Positions 33,108 to 44,900 of a DNA stretch of 64,000 bases are shown here, one piece after another. The notes under the pieces are model-generated. The model was given only the letters and a program-made list of their open reading frames with translations. It was not told the DNA's origin and did no database searches. The number at the start of each line of letters is the position of its first letter. The first letter of the stretch is position 1. Position numbers and translations under genes: made by a program. The stretch comes from Cryptomeria japonica (Eukaryota; Streptophyta; Pinopsida; Cupressales; Cupressaceae), in contig NC_081412.1 of the NCBI RefSeq assembly GCF_030272615.1, positions 541,338,335-541,402,334 of the forward strand, given 5' to 3'.

Positions 33108-33601
33108 GAACTAGGTGTTTGACCAAGATGTGAGAGACTAGATGAAATATGAAAAGGGTATGGAAGACCAAGAGTTGTATGGGGTGTAAATGAATCTTGA
33201 GGTGTACTTTCAATGTCCAAAGTGTAAGACCAAGTATGTATGTAGTAGAGTAGGTGTGACTTCCAAAGAGATGATAGTTTCTCTTGATGAGGTAAGCTGA
33301 CCTTGACTCTAAGTAAGACCAAATGAGACCCAAAGGTAAGAAACCTTGATGAGGGACCACTTAGTAAAGTGTAGTTGTATGTAGTATGTTGACAAAGTAT
33401 AGTGAGGACAAGCAAGTGACCTTTTTGACTCAAGTTTAGACAAGTATGAATGTAAAATGAAATGTGAAGCAATGATGGACTGTATGAGACCCAAGGACAG
33501 GTTGAATGCTAGATGAAACTTGAAGAAACAACTTAGGAAGCTTAAGTATTCCGAAACTGATTTCCTTTGTTTGCTGGACTGTAAAAACTTTCAATTCTAG
33601 A
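33108..33601 (-). other. Leader of A between array 2 and gag
   Basis: Non-coding in the sense direction; moderately AT-rich. I see no repeat or conserved block beyond its position, which matches 9233-9586 of B. Confidence 0.4.
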
Positions 33602-33750
33602 CACAGACATTTCTGTATAATTCACAGATGCGATTCCCAGACACAGGTGTGTCTCTGTTCAACGCAGATGCTTCTAAAAACATAGATTCTATTATGCCCT
33701 TCACAGACGCGCTTAGATGACCCAGACGTGGTTAAAACAGACATAGATGC
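33602..33750 (-). repeat. Phased CACAGACGC array, leader array 2 of A
   Basis: Plus-strand motif starts at 33602, 33623, 33642, 33663, 33681, 33702, 33721 and 33742; steps 21, 19, 21, 18, 21, 19, 21 (mean 20.0). Sense-strand motif is GCGTCTGTG, as in the intron array. Confidence 0.88.
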
Positions 33751-34961
33751 GTTTCTGTAAACTTCATGCAATTTTTCCAATCTATGAGGTTGTTTTGTTG
33801 TGACCAAATCCGACTGTTTGACTATTTTTCATGACAAGAGGACACAGTGTTGATGAGGACCCAATATTTGCAAGTGTTTAGACTCCAAAAGTGTGTTGTT
33901 TGATGTAAAATGTTTTGCATACACTTGAAGACACAAAAGACACAATGTTTTGCTATTTGGTCTTGAATGTTTAAATGTTTAACATAAGACAAGCACAATT
34001 CTTATGGCTGGCCAAGACAATAGTTGTTGATCCCACATAGGGTTTTACCCCCGAGGCTACGCTATTCAGAGCGGATACTTAGATGCTTGACCTCACTGGC
34101 TCCACCCTCGGCACTCACTTCTCGGGTCAGCCAAGCATCAGTCCCCATGAAAACTCCCCATGGCGAACTTTGTATCTCTACTAAGAACCGTATGTGTGTG
34201 GGCCGCTACAAGAGGTCCGACCTCCTGCCTCAACAACTAGAAGGATTTGGGCTTCTAAAACAAAAAGGTGCTAGTAAGGGCATCCGCTCATGTGGCCATA
34301 CATGCGGCACTTTCAGCTCTGTAAATACAGAAGGCTCCCAGCCGGTAGGGGTTACGCCCTACAAATGATCAAATAAATTTGATCAAACGGGTTTATGGGG
34401 AGACATAGTGTCGGTATGAACTAATCAGCACACGTTATTCATAGTTTTCACCATGAATACATTTGATTATAGTGGTTCGGAAGAGGTGGGTTTTCCTCAC
34501 TACCACTTGGGTCGTTCTCTTCTCACTAGTAGTCCTAATGACCACATGGGAAGACAGGCCCTCTAAAGATTACACAAAAAGACCCTATTGCTCAAGACAC
34601 AAAAGACAATGGTTCAATTTTAGTGCACCAATGGAAGTGTTTGCTAATCTATGAAAACAAGGCACACAACAAAATTTCAAAACCCTAGCCAAGGCCCTGC
34701 AGCAAAATTGTTAGTAGTTTGGGTTGTTTCAAATGATCACCCCTTCCTGCAAGCACACAAGTTAGGTAAATTTTAGAAACCCAAAAGACTTTGTGAAAGA
34801 GGGGCCTTCAACAAAAACATTTTTGCTTCCAAGACAAGCTGCACAAACTCAGTTAGCTAGATCTGCAAGGGTTAGTCCAAAAATAAACCAGATCTGAAAC
34901 CCTAAGTGCGAAATCCAAAAGTCGAATCAATGAAAATTTTAAAATTCCCAAACAGTAAAAA
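33751..34961 (-). other. Structured leader of A between arrays
   Basis: Contains the block CCACTTGGGTCGTTCTCT (34503-34520, plus), the complement of the GAACGACC block shared with B and H. 34030-34370 is relatively GC-rich with short inverted segments. A 114-codon open frame on the plus strand here has no supporting features, so I do not call it. Confidence 0.55.
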
Positions 34962-35216
34962 CACAGACGCTGCAATACCAGACACAGACGCATTTGTATG
35001 ACACAGACGTGGTTCTGTGATGCACAGATGCGGGCAAAGATCACAGACGCTGTTATACGACACAGACGTAGGCAGAAATAATGCAGATGCGCTTCGAAAA
35101 CACAGACGCCCCTTTCAGAAACCTGCAAAATAAAATTTATTAAAAAAACAGGCGCGATTCTCGATCCCGCAGACGCTCCTGAAACTCAGAGACGTGATCC
35201 GAAAGTTCACAGACGC
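34962..35216 (-). repeat. Phased CACAGACGC array, leader array 1 of A
   Basis: Plus-strand motif starts 34962, 34983, 35002, 35023, 35042, 35061, 35082, 35101, then 35168, 35187, 35208. Steps are 21 or 19 bp except the 67 bp gap, which holds an A-rich stretch. Directly after the primer site in the element sense. Confidence 0.9.
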
Positions 35217-35306
35217 GGAAAAACCTAAAATGCTGTCGAAAAATGTCCGATCTGCAACTTCAAAAATGCAAAATCTGCAACAAAAAGGTTAAATGCAAAG
35301 GGACAA

Positions 35307-35326
35307 GGGTCCCACCGGGCATGCCA
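35307..35326 (-). promoter_or_regulatory. Primer binding site candidate of element A
   Basis: Minus strand TGGCATGCCCGGTGGGACC, three bases after the LTR end. The tRNA is not assigned. Confidence 0.65.
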
Positions 35327-35329
35327 AAA

Positions 35330-35973
35330 TGTATATGGTGAAAATGGATAAAAATAATAATAATATTGAAAGGCTAAATGAATCCAACCACAAAACCCTA
35401 GCCTAACAATCAACAAAGATCCACCATAACATATGAAGATTACCTAAGACAATGAAAATAACACAAAATCCCAAAGATTATACCATCACATGTCCAATAG
35501 GGTTTTTATCTCCATTCTTCCTATCTCCATTGATCTTGCTTGATATATTTGCTCTCAGATTTTATGTGCACAAGAGCTCAACAAAGAACGGATTGTGGTT
35601 GCAAGTAGGATCGTAGTGTAGCCAAAAAATGATCATTAGGTCCTTAGTGATTAGGCATTAGAATGATTGATTAGGGTTTGATAATGAAGGAAGCATCTCC
35701 TTAAATAGAAGACACAATATGAAATGGAGGGATAAGATTGAGAGGTGTAAAAAGAGAGGTCGGCTAGGATTAGAGGGTAGGTAAAAGAAATACCAAAATA
35801 ATGAAAGGGGTAGGTAGTGTAGGAATTAAGAGATGAATGACATGTGTCATGTGTAGAAAAAGATAATGAATTAATTAAATAAATAAAGATTTATTTAATT
35901 AATAGAAGAATTAGGCTTAGATAATTAAATAAAATATTTATTTAATTAGACATGACAATTTTAGGTGTCTACA
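35330..35973 (-). repeat. 5' LTR of element A
   Basis: 644 bp, partner of 23440-24082. On the minus strand starts TGTAGACACCTAAAATTG and ends CCATATACA. A CTATTTAAGG TATA-like sequence lies near 35700. Confidence 0.97.
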
Positions 35974-35978
35974 ATTTC

Positions 35979-37418
35979 AAATAGTACTTTGTACACATCA
36001 CCTTCGAACAAATACCAAGGTTGGAAAAAAAAGTGGCCGATGCAATGGCCACTATCGCTTCACTACTGCAAATTCTAGAGAAGCAGTTTTTACGAGTTCT
36101 TGGTAAAGCAATTGTTTTCCCCAGCATATGACGATTTCACATCCCAAGTGATCTATGCCCTAACTAGTTCAGACTCCCCTCTATACGTGATAATCTATGA
36201 CTATCTTAAGAAGAATACCCTTCCACTTGATCTATCTTGCAACCAATAATGTAGTTTCATTTGGCAAGCTGCTGACATGCTTTACCCTCTAGGTCTAGAT
36301 GGTACTCTTCTTTGATGCCTTAATCGTAATGAATTTTACTCTACCTTGCACAAGCTTCACGAGGGTATCTATTGTACACATTCAAGTAGTCCTACTCTCA
36401 CCAGGAAACTTCCAAGAATGGGATATTACTGACTGACAATGGAGAAAGAGTCCTATCAATTTGAAAAGAAATATCCTAAGTGCCAAATTCATGGCAATCT
36501 TATCCATGCCCCAACATAGGAGCTACAGTCGTTTACCATATCTTGGCCTTTCTATCAATGACAACTTGATTTAGTAGGGAAAATTCATCCTTCTTCTTCA
36601 AATGGACATAAATTCATTATCAGTGCAACAAAGTATTTGACAAAGTGGATTGAAGTAGTCCTAATGACCATTGTAACTGGAAAACAAATTGCCTCATTTA
36701 TTCTCAATTATCTCATTTGCAGATATGGCATTTTGAGTTCCATCATCACAGACAACGAGTGTCACTTACAAAATCAAGATGTGTGAGATCTATGTGAACG
36801 ATTCAAAATCCAACACCGTTTCTCCATACATTACCACCCATAGGGGAATGGTCAAGAAGAAGCATCAAATAAAACAATTCTAAAAATCCTCATGAAAACG
36901 GTAAATGATGCAGGCAAGGATTGACATGTACAACTCAATCTGACACTTTGGGCATACAGGACTAGTATGTAGACACCTACAGGGGCTACACCGTACTCAT
37001 TGATTCATGGATCAGAAGAAATTCTACCTCTTGAGGTAGAAATCCCACCTCTCTGAGTATGTTTGAAGGGCCTCATACTAGATGAGGAGTATCGAGTCAA
37101 TAGGTTGCATGAACTAGAGCTTCTGATGAACACCGACAACATTCCTATGACCATCTCAAGGCATACCAATAGTGAATGTGTAAAAACTATAATCATAGAG
37201 TCAACCCTAGGGCTTTCAAAGTATGTGATCTTGTACTAAAGGAAAATCCAGAAAATCAACAAGATCGAGAAAAGAAGGGGAAGTTTGAACCGAACTAGCT
37301 GGGTCCCTTTGTCATTATATCAGCCTATGGATTAGGTGCCTATTAGTTAACAAATTTAGAAGGAGACGTGCTCGGTGAGCCAACCAACAACATCCATCTA
37401 AATAAATTCTACACTTGA
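35979..37418 (+). pseudogene. Element B end of RNase H and integrase
   Basis: First about 80 bp completes the second RNase H. Integrase follows: a degraded zinc-binding region (LHKLHEGIYC.. near 36345, KYPKCQIHGN near 36470), the LDLVGKI motif (36570), ITDNE (36745) and GQEEASNK (36853) as D-D-E core remnants, and the C-terminal FEPN/LGPF and HLNKFYT end (37280-37418). Over ten stops. Inserts element DNA into chromosomes; dead here. Confidence 0.85.
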
Positions 37419-38217
37419 GTCGTCCACTACACAGAAAAAGCAAAAAAAACAAAAAAAAACAAAAAAATCAAAAAAATACAAAACAAATCAGCAAGTGCAA
37501 TAAAACTAGTAGTCAAAACTTGGAAATGGGTGCTATTTGTGAGAGAAAGACTCCTCTATCTATCAGTACTCATATCTTTGAACCATCTCAATCTCAGCTA
37601 ATGGTCATCACCCAACACTTATTCACACAACATTATCCCAGACATACTTAGTGTAGTCATTGTCCTTGATTATTGAGAGTTAGTTCTCCATATCATATCC
37701 CACCATGGCTTGGTGATCAATTTATATATCCACATCGATAGAAATATGTGACTAGGGTTAGTGTTCCTCTCACTTTAACCATTCTGAAAAATAAAACAAC
37801 AAGGATCATAGCGTACTAAGGAAAACAATGTCAACAACTCCTCATCAGGCCATAAAACAAGACCATTATCAAACTGAAAACTTTAACACACACATGATGG
37901 ATGATTTTCTGAATTATGATTTTTTTACATATAACATAATTTTTTGACTATTTTGTATCTTAAATTTTGAAAATTAGATCTCCTGAGCTACTCGAGGATG
38001 CTTTGAGCCAGAGAAGCAACAAAGGAATTTGATATTTTCTTTAGTTTTGTGTCTGTGAGGCAATCATTTGTATGATACAAATGTGTCTCAAGACATGATT
38101 GGAAAAATATCATTAAAAATATTTTCAACTTTGCACATACAAATGGTTAACTCTTGTCTGTTTTATGCAAGCAACACTCAGGTAGTCTTGGTTCAATTAT
38201 ACCTTGATCCTTGTCTC
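37419..38217 (+). other. 3' spacer of B before F
   Basis: Begins with an A-rich tract (37435-37500), like the stretch after integrase in A. No gene. The end (38150-38217) contains GGTTCAATTATACC, repeated at 46168 on the other side of F. Confidence 0.6.
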
Positions 38218-39409
38218 TATTGGCATTTTTGATGTTTATGTTGTGATTGTCATTGATGGACACACACTTGTATTGAGATCCCCTTTATATGCATGAGCTC
38301 ATGCTCAACCGGTATTTGTTCCAACCGGTATGTTGTACTCTAGTCTTTTGACTAGTGGTGATTTTGCAGAATGTGTTTCCCAGTCTGAAGTGGCATGTTG
38401 ACCCCAAGCAGTTCGTAGATCACAAGCGGTACGAGGAAGCAAAGCGGCACAACACATTTTTACTAGTCTTCATTTTTGTCAAACCGGCAACCGGCATTTT
38501 TGTCAAACTGGCAACTGACATTTTGTATGAACCGGTAACACTCTGTGATGAGTTACCAACTGGCATTTTGTGATGAGTTACCAATCCACCGATTGTTTGA
38601 CGATGCCAACACATTGACGGTGATTCTTGTGTCATGTTGCTAAGTATGTCTAGATTCACTGAACCTAGGAAATTGTAATGTAATCCTATTGGACCGACAT
38701 GAAATCAGATTCCTTTAAAAGGACATCATGTCTAGGGTTTTTAAGTTGTTGAAAGAGCTACGAATAGGGTTTATGTTGAGCTAGGGTTTAAGGTGGAAGA
38801 GCAGAGCGATCTTATTATAGAAGATTGAGTTGTAACTGAGAGTGAGATAGAGAAGATTGAAGTAATGCTGGAATGCATTAGCTATGAGCAATACTGGATC
38901 TGACCAAGCAGTTTGTGCTAGTAGATAGATCAAACACTTGTTGATTACTCACATCTTTGACAAGTTTGTAGCCCTTAACTGGGTAGGCCTCAAAGCCTTT
39001 GTAAAATCCTCTAATAAGGTGGTTCACACATGTGAATCTAAAATTCTCTAATAAGGTAGTCTTTAATCAGACTTATCTCCTAACAGAGATTGAGATTCCT
39101 AACAGGATCTGTTCTAGTGAAGAACATTGTAAGACCTTAACCGGTCAGGTTTCTATTCTATAGATAATGACTTGTGAGTTCCATCTCACCGTGGTTTTTC
39201 CTAGTTGGGTTTCCACATCAAATATCCTATGTTATGGTTTCATTGCTTTTGTGGGTGAATGGTTTATTCACATTTTGGTTTGTATGTGTGATAACCGGTT
39301 TGATTGTCAAACTGCTTTACCGATTTATCTCTAGACTGTGTAAGGGTTTTAGTGCAAAGATTTTTGGCATACTAATTCACCCCCCCCCCCCCCCTCTTAG
39401 TATTCATCA
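38218..39409 (+). repeat. 5' LTR of element F
   Basis: Has two copies of a 24-bp unit containing CAAACCGGCAACCGG (38471-38518) and a C15 run (39380-39394) before CTCTTAG and the LTR end. Several AGGGTTT words lie at 38734-38790. Confidence 0.95.
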
Positions 39410-39411
39410 AT

Positions 39412-39423
39412 TGGTATCAGAGC
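39412..39423 (+). promoter_or_regulatory. Primer binding site (element F)
   Basis: TGGTATCAGAGC, initiator-methionine tRNA type, two bases after the LTR. Confidence 0.9.
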
Positions 39424-39459
39424 CAACCTTTCTATAAGTTTAACCACTTGGAAAGAGAT

Positions 39460-40737
39460 ATGGGAGAATACACATTGAGGGAACTTACTCAATGGCTCAC
39501 TAAGTCTGAGCAAGCCTATGATGATCTTATGGTCAAATACAAGGCATCTCAAGCAAAAAGAAGAGAACATGTAGAGAGGCTGATGGAACTATCTGAAAGT
39601 AGTTTTGAAGATGAAGCTAACATGGAAGCTATGATTGCTGAAGTGAATAAGCTGAATGATTCAAACTCTAATCTGAGAAAGGAGTTGGAAGGACTGACTA
39701 TTCGGTTTAGCCAAGAGCTTGAGAACCGTAGAAAGGCTGAAGATCTGGTAAAAGATAGAGATCATGAGATCTCCAAGTTGAAACAAGAGATCAGTGCACT
39801 AACTGCTCACCTTCATGAGAGCAGAATGGAGAAAGAAGACATCCAAGGAGAACTGAACATTGCCATCTCAGAAAATGCAAGTCTTATGGAGACAAACACT
39901 GCTATTTTCAAAGAACTCTTTGAATCAAAGGAAATACTAGCTAAGTTTGGCAAAAGTACAGTCAGATTAGAGAAAAAGCTTGAGTCATCTAGACCAGCAA
40001 AGAATACCAATGGTCTTGATTTTTCTGGACATGAAGAAGGAGAATCCTCAAGGACAAATGCTAAAGCATCAAAGAAGCAACCGACACTCAAAGGAAACGG
40101 TAAGCAAAAATTCAAACCTGTTTGCTTTAACTGTCTTAAAGAAGGATGCACTGCTAATGTGTGTAGGAGCAAAGCCTACAATAATTTTCCTTATTTTATC
40201 AATAGTATACCTAGATCCAATAAGTTCAGTGGTCATTGTTATGCATGCAACAAGTTTGGGCATAGAGCATTTGAATGCAGGTCTGTAATGGATAACACCA
40301 GAAGATATCCTCAGAGGACCAAAGGAACTGGTCCTGAATCTTTTATGAATTGGAACCACAACTCGTTTAATGTCTTCAATCATCAATCAAAAAGCGGTGG
40401 TCATCAAGCAGCAACCAGATGGAGAGAAAGTTGTATGATCTATCATGGTCATGGTCATAGTGCTACAACATGCAGAAGGAAAAATGGAAACATGTACAAT
40501 GGACCTTGGAGAGCACCTGGACTTGTTTGCTATCACTGCAACAAACCGAGTCACATTGCAAGATTTTGCAGAAGCAGAAAAAGTATATCTGATGATATAC
40601 CAGTCACTTAGGAAGGAGAAATAGATGTTGAAAAAGTTCAAAAAGATATGAAGAAAGTATGGAAGGAGAAACCAATATTATTGGAGGAGGAACCAGTTTC
40701 TGCACCCAGTGTGGAAATGACTGAACTGACAAACTGA
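39460..40737 (+). pseudogene. Element F ORF1: coiled-coil, four-zinc-knuckle gag-like protein
   Basis: ATG at 39460 (MGEYTLRELTQW), 425 codons to TGA 40735, with one internal TAG at 40609 that probably replaced a glutamine codon. Residues about 1-170 are a long Glu/Lys/Leu coiled coil. Then a Lys/Ser linker and four knuckles: CFNCLKEGCTANVC (40120, a CCCC variant), CYACNKFGHRAFEC (40237), CMIYHGHGHSATTC (40429, degenerate) and CYHCNKPSHIARFC (40528). No capsid domain is recognisable. It may bind element RNA and supply the nucleocapsid part only. Confidence 0.8.
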
Positions 40738-41182
40738 GCCTCAAAGGCTTAGGGGGAGAAAATGGGAAAATGCTTTCGAACCCCTAGTTAATACCAATAA
40801 AAGACCTTAACCGGTATGCTACACTTGTCACTTCACAGATGATCGGAAATGGTAAAGAGGCAAAGTAGGGTTTACGCCCTAATATAGGAGCATTAATGAT
40901 GGTAGGTGAGAGACATGTATAAATGCAATTTTCAAATCATTTCTCACTATCTGTTTTTTCGAGCAAAGAAAAGTTTTCAAGTGCAGAGTGAAGAGAAGGC
41001 GATTTGAGCTTAGATTTAGAGGAATTGAAGAGATTTGAAAGAGATTCAAATATAGTTTGCTATCGGTAGTGGAGAACTCAAAGCGGTGATTTGGCATCCG
41101 ATGGAGAGCGAAGCAAAGCAGAATCAAGAAGCCCTAAATTTGTGTGTGAAAGGTATTTTTTGTATTCTTGAAATACTCTTCA
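40738..41182 (+). other. Region between F ORF1 and ORF2
   Basis: 445 bp without a gene. A G-rich TTAGGGGGAGAAAATGGG tract near 40750 resembles copia polypurine tracts. AACCGGT occurs at 40809 and TATAAAT at 40918, which could be an internal promoter for ORF2 (ATG 265 bp further). Confidence 0.5.
40918..40924 (+). promoter_or_regulatory. Possible internal TATA box before F ORF2
   Basis: TATAAAT in a CATGTATAAATGCAATT context, with CTCACT-type pyrimidine-rich sequence 30-40 bp downstream that could be a start site. Confidence 0.4.
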
Positions 41183-44100
41183 ATGGCTTCTGCATCTCAT
41201 ACCAGTTCAAGCACATCCATTGAATCAGAAAATTTCACTCAGAGGAAGTCCAAGTATAATGATTTGTCACAAGTCCCAACTGGAGTCATAGTCGAAGAAG
41301 GAATTTCAGACTATATTGATTGCAAGATAGAAGACCTAGGGTCCTTAGCCATTCATACTCAATTAGGTCTATTTTGCGATAAGGACAAAAGGATCAAACC
41401 GGAGTTCAGTATCTTAGAGAAGAAGAAACTCCATAATGCAGTGTATTTTCTAGAAGATTTCATAGAGGATCACATCAGAATCATCCTGAGCAGAGTCCAT
41501 GATGACAAGATGTACCTGGAGAGAATGCATGATATCACACCTGAGGCAATTCATGCAGTCATCAGTTTCTGCAACACAGGGGAAGTACCAGCCCTGAGAA
41601 CAGTAAGCAAAATGGAAATGACCAAGCTCACAGGTTCGATAAGTGATTCACGAGGTATGACAGTTAATCCTATCAAGGATGAACTGGTAAATATGCCTGC
41701 ATGGTGGTAGGCTATAGGACATTCTCAGCCAGCAGGATTAATTCTGTATTTGCTGCAGCGGTAAATGCCGCTTACTAGATGATTATAGAGGATAAATCAT
41801 TTGACCTATGCACTGGTATGCAAAGGCAACTCCTGTCAAATCTCAAGGCAATCAAAAAGGACAATTCACTGAGATTTAAATTTGAAAAACTATTGGTAGG
41901 ATTGTTTTTCTATTTCCAAGGCTACTTTCCGGGTGTAGGAGATGTCCAGTGGTCCCCTGACCAACTGGTAACCAAGCAGATAAAGGAAAGTGTTGAAGCC
42001 ATTGGAACCGGCTACCCTGAGATCCTAAACAAATACTTTGATGAGTTCAAAAGAAAAATGAGTCAGAGGATGTGAATCTCAGGTGACATAGTGAAGAAGT
42101 ATGAAGACGACATCTATTTCACTATTCAGGTGGACAAATGTCTAATGGAGGCTGTTGAGCCTAGAATGGAGGAAGTGGAGCCTATGGGCTATGAAGTCAT
42201 GTATGACATGCTGGAAGGGTATGCTTCAACCCTTATTGCCTCGCCTCTTGATCAAAAGGTGAAGTGAACTGGAACCTACTTGGAGAGGATCGCACAGGTT
42301 GAAGAACCATCAGTGAAGAAGGGAAAAGAACTGGTAGCCAAGAAAGCTAAGGCAATGCCTACGACATCAACACCAGCTACCACTAAGACTCCAAGAGTGA
42401 CCAAGCGGTCACCAACAAAGAAGAAACTAGAGGTAACATCGACAAAAGTCTTCGAAAGAAAGAGGAAGACTAAGGCAAATGAACCGGACTCCGAAGAAAC
42501 TGAGTCTGATGAATAGCCAAAGAAGGCTAGACAAACCAAGAAAGTGAAGAAGAATGAACTGGCAACATCCACACCGGTAAATATAGATATCTCTTCTTAC
42601 AAACCTTTGACACATTGTCAAAGAACAGTAAAGAATATTAGGAGAAAGTTACTTCATGATTTAATTGATTATTATGATGATTTCAATAGTGAGGAAAAAG
42701 ATGAAGTACTATAGGAGATTATTCTTTATTTATGTAGAAATGACCGGTCACCATCGGAGATTAAATCTCAGACACCGGATTCATTGTATAAAGCATTGGA
42801 TAACAAATGGCACATTGCCATTGAAAAAGAACAAGAGATTAGGGAGAAAGTGTTTGCACATTACTTCCCCGAACTCTCAAATTCAGAATTATTTGATGTA
42901 TTAGATCAAAATAAAGGTCTCTTCTTCACAAGGAGAAGAAGAATCTGGTTGTTGGAAGGGAGAGTCGATGATGTAGAAAAGGATACACATCAACACATGG
43001 CCCATGCTATCAGTTCACACAAAGCTCAAATGGCCAACCTCCAAGTGGAAAAGGAACTGGTTATTTCCAAACCGGATGAAGTTTTTGATGAAGAAGGAAA
43101 CATGGTGGAGGAACCAATCAACACCATAGATGTCGATGCCCTGGATATAGAAGATATCACTTAGGATATACCATTTGAGGGAACTGAATAGGGGCAACGG
43201 GCCGATCAGGGTGGTGCACAAGCTGTGGACACACAACAAGCGGCAAAAGACAAAGAAGAAGAGAAAAAGAAGAAGAGAAAAAGAAGAAGGATGAAGATGA
43301 GAAACAGAGAAAAGAGGAAGAGAAAAAGAAAGAGGAAGCGGAGAAAAGAAAAGATGAAGAGAAAAAGAAGCAAGAAGAAGGAAAAAGAAAGAAGAAGAGG
43401 ACAAAGAAGAAAAGAGGAAGAAGGAAGAAGAAGAAAAGAAGAAGAAAGAAGAGGAGAAGAGGAAGAAGGAAGAGGAAGAAAAGAAGAAGGAAGAGGAAGA
43501 AAAGAAGAAAAAGGAAGAGGAAGAGAAGAAGAAGAGGGAAAAAGAAGAAAAGGAAGAGCAGAAGAGGAGAGCAGAGGAGAAGAAAAAGGTAGAAGAAGAC
43601 AAGGAAGAAGAGAAGAGAAGAGAAGTGGAAAAGAAGAAAGCTGAAGCAGCCAAGGAACACAAAGTGGCTAAAGTCTCTCAGTTGGAGACTCTGAAGGCAA
43701 CCGGAAGTCAATCCTCACTGGTTGATCTCTCTAGTCCTATCGACCTCCAATCTGCAAGCGAGTCAGAACTTATGTAGAGCATCAAGGTTTCTCAAGAGCG
43801 CCTTGAGATCATCCACAGGAAAAAGTAACAAGACAACATTCAAGCAGCTATAGACACGCTCACCGGTTTAATCCCCGGTACTAATCTTCTTGACACTTAT
43901 TCATCACTAGCACAACTCAAACTTCTGTGTACTGTAGTGGATGATCAAGTGCAGAGCCTAGAAGAAGTAGCTGAGGCCAATGTAAAGAAAGAGCACCAAA
44001 AGGCTCTTAATGTTGCTCTGGTGAAGAAACTGAATGAGCTTAGGATTGAACTGTCAAAGGATCAAAAGGACATAAGGAGTGCTTTGGATGAGGGAAACTT

Positions 44101-44548
44101 GCTACTTAGCAAAATCTGTCAACCTCATCTATTTTGTGATGATGTGCTAGCTAAGAAGCAATAGCTTCAAATGGACTTATAGTCCTACTTAAGCACATTC
44201 AAGACTCCTTACGACTCCTTTGTGACATATGGGCAAACCGTTCACCAGTCCCAGATCCAGTTAGCCAAGATAGAGCAAGAGATCAGCACAAGGTCTAGGG
44301 ATTTGTAGGAACTCCAACTAGTATTACTTCCACGACTACAAATTCTTCATAAATACTATCTGAACTTGGAAGCATTGACAGTTACCCAAGAACTGAGCAC
44401 AATAGATGCCATGGAGGAATAGGTATCACAAATGCAGATAGAGAAGGAAGTGGTGACCTCCCTACTTGAGTCCTGGTCTCTCTCCATGAAACAATTTTTG
44501 CAGGACTACAAAGCGGTTTTTGACAAGTATTATTCATTATTGTCATAA
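41183..44548 (+). pseudogene. Element F ORF2: about 1,120-codon protein of unknown function, decayed
   Basis: ATG at 41183 (MASASHTSSSTSIES). Frame changes at about 41710-41779 and within the purine tract, ends TAA 44546. Premature stops include TGA 42073, TGA near 42265, TAG 42514, TAG 42712, TAG 43162, TAG 43189 and TAG 44162; many fall at likely glutamine codons. Parts in order: a folded-looking N-terminal region (41240-42240), a Lys/Ser/Thr-rich linker (42280-42560), a second ordered segment (42590-43160, with ALDNKWHIAIEKEQE), a very long Glu/Lys/Arg tract (43230-43650) and a coiled-coil C-terminus (43690-44540). No known domain recognised; position resembles neither pol nor the usual env-like ORF. 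Confidence 0.7.
43250..43640 (+). repeat. Long purine-rich tract in F ORF2
   Basis: About 390 bp of GAA/AAG/GGA repeats with only scattered pyrimidines. It encodes charged Glu/Lys/Arg sequence, makes both strands look open and probably slips, which would explain the change of frame. It could form triplex DNA. Confidence 0.85.
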
Positions 44549-44900
44549 ACTCTTTTATATATATATGGAAACAGTTTTTTGTAGCGGTACTTTGTCATTG
44601 TTGGAAAAGGGGGAGAAGTACATGGTTTTAAAATTTTGATGGTCTTAAATTTTGAAATTTTGATATATCAGGGGGAGAAGTATATAAGAGGGAGAAGTAT
44701 TTGTTTTTGAAATTTTGATATATTCTATATGCTTTGATGATTATGCTCTAAATGCAAAATTGCTATACACTCTGTTGATTAAAGGATAGTGTATATGCTT
44801 AGGGGGAGCAATTTTGTTAATGGCAAGTTTTTGTTGTAAAACACTTAGATGTCAAAATTTTATTTTCGTAAGTGTTGCCATCAATGCCAAAGGAGGAGAT
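44549..44900 (+). other. 3' untranslated region of F with several G-rich tracts
   Basis: AAAAGGGGGAGAAG (44605), CAGGGGGAGAAG (44669), AGAGGGAGAAG (44687) and TTAGGGGGAGCAA (44799), then the polypurine tract AAAGGAGGAGAT directly before the LTR. C has the same words in the same order, so F and C share this region by descent. Confidence 0.75.

Larger units (their letters stand above)
23440..35973 (-). mobile_element. Element A: young, polymerase-less Tat-like Ty3 retrotransposon
   Basis: 12,534 bp with LTRs of 643/644 bp differing at about five places, TGTAGACACC...CCATATACA ends on the minus strand and a target duplication ATTTC (23435-23439, 35974-35978). Interior (minus): primer site, leader with two phased arrays, gag, nucleocapsid, protease, then a join straight to the integrase C-terminus. 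Reverse transcriptase, both RNase H domains and the integrase core are absent. An antisense two-exon plant mobile domain gene lies near the 3' LTR. Recent movement with no pol implies mobilisation by another element. Confidence 0.95.

Noticed and set aside
34024-34368. 114-codon plus-strand frame in the leader of A
   Set aside because: No domain, no counterpart in B, and the region is better explained as structured leader.
43015-43711. Long minus-strand frames rich in Phe, Leu and Ser
   Set aside because: They are the reverse of the purine tract of F ORF2 and have no start context or domain.
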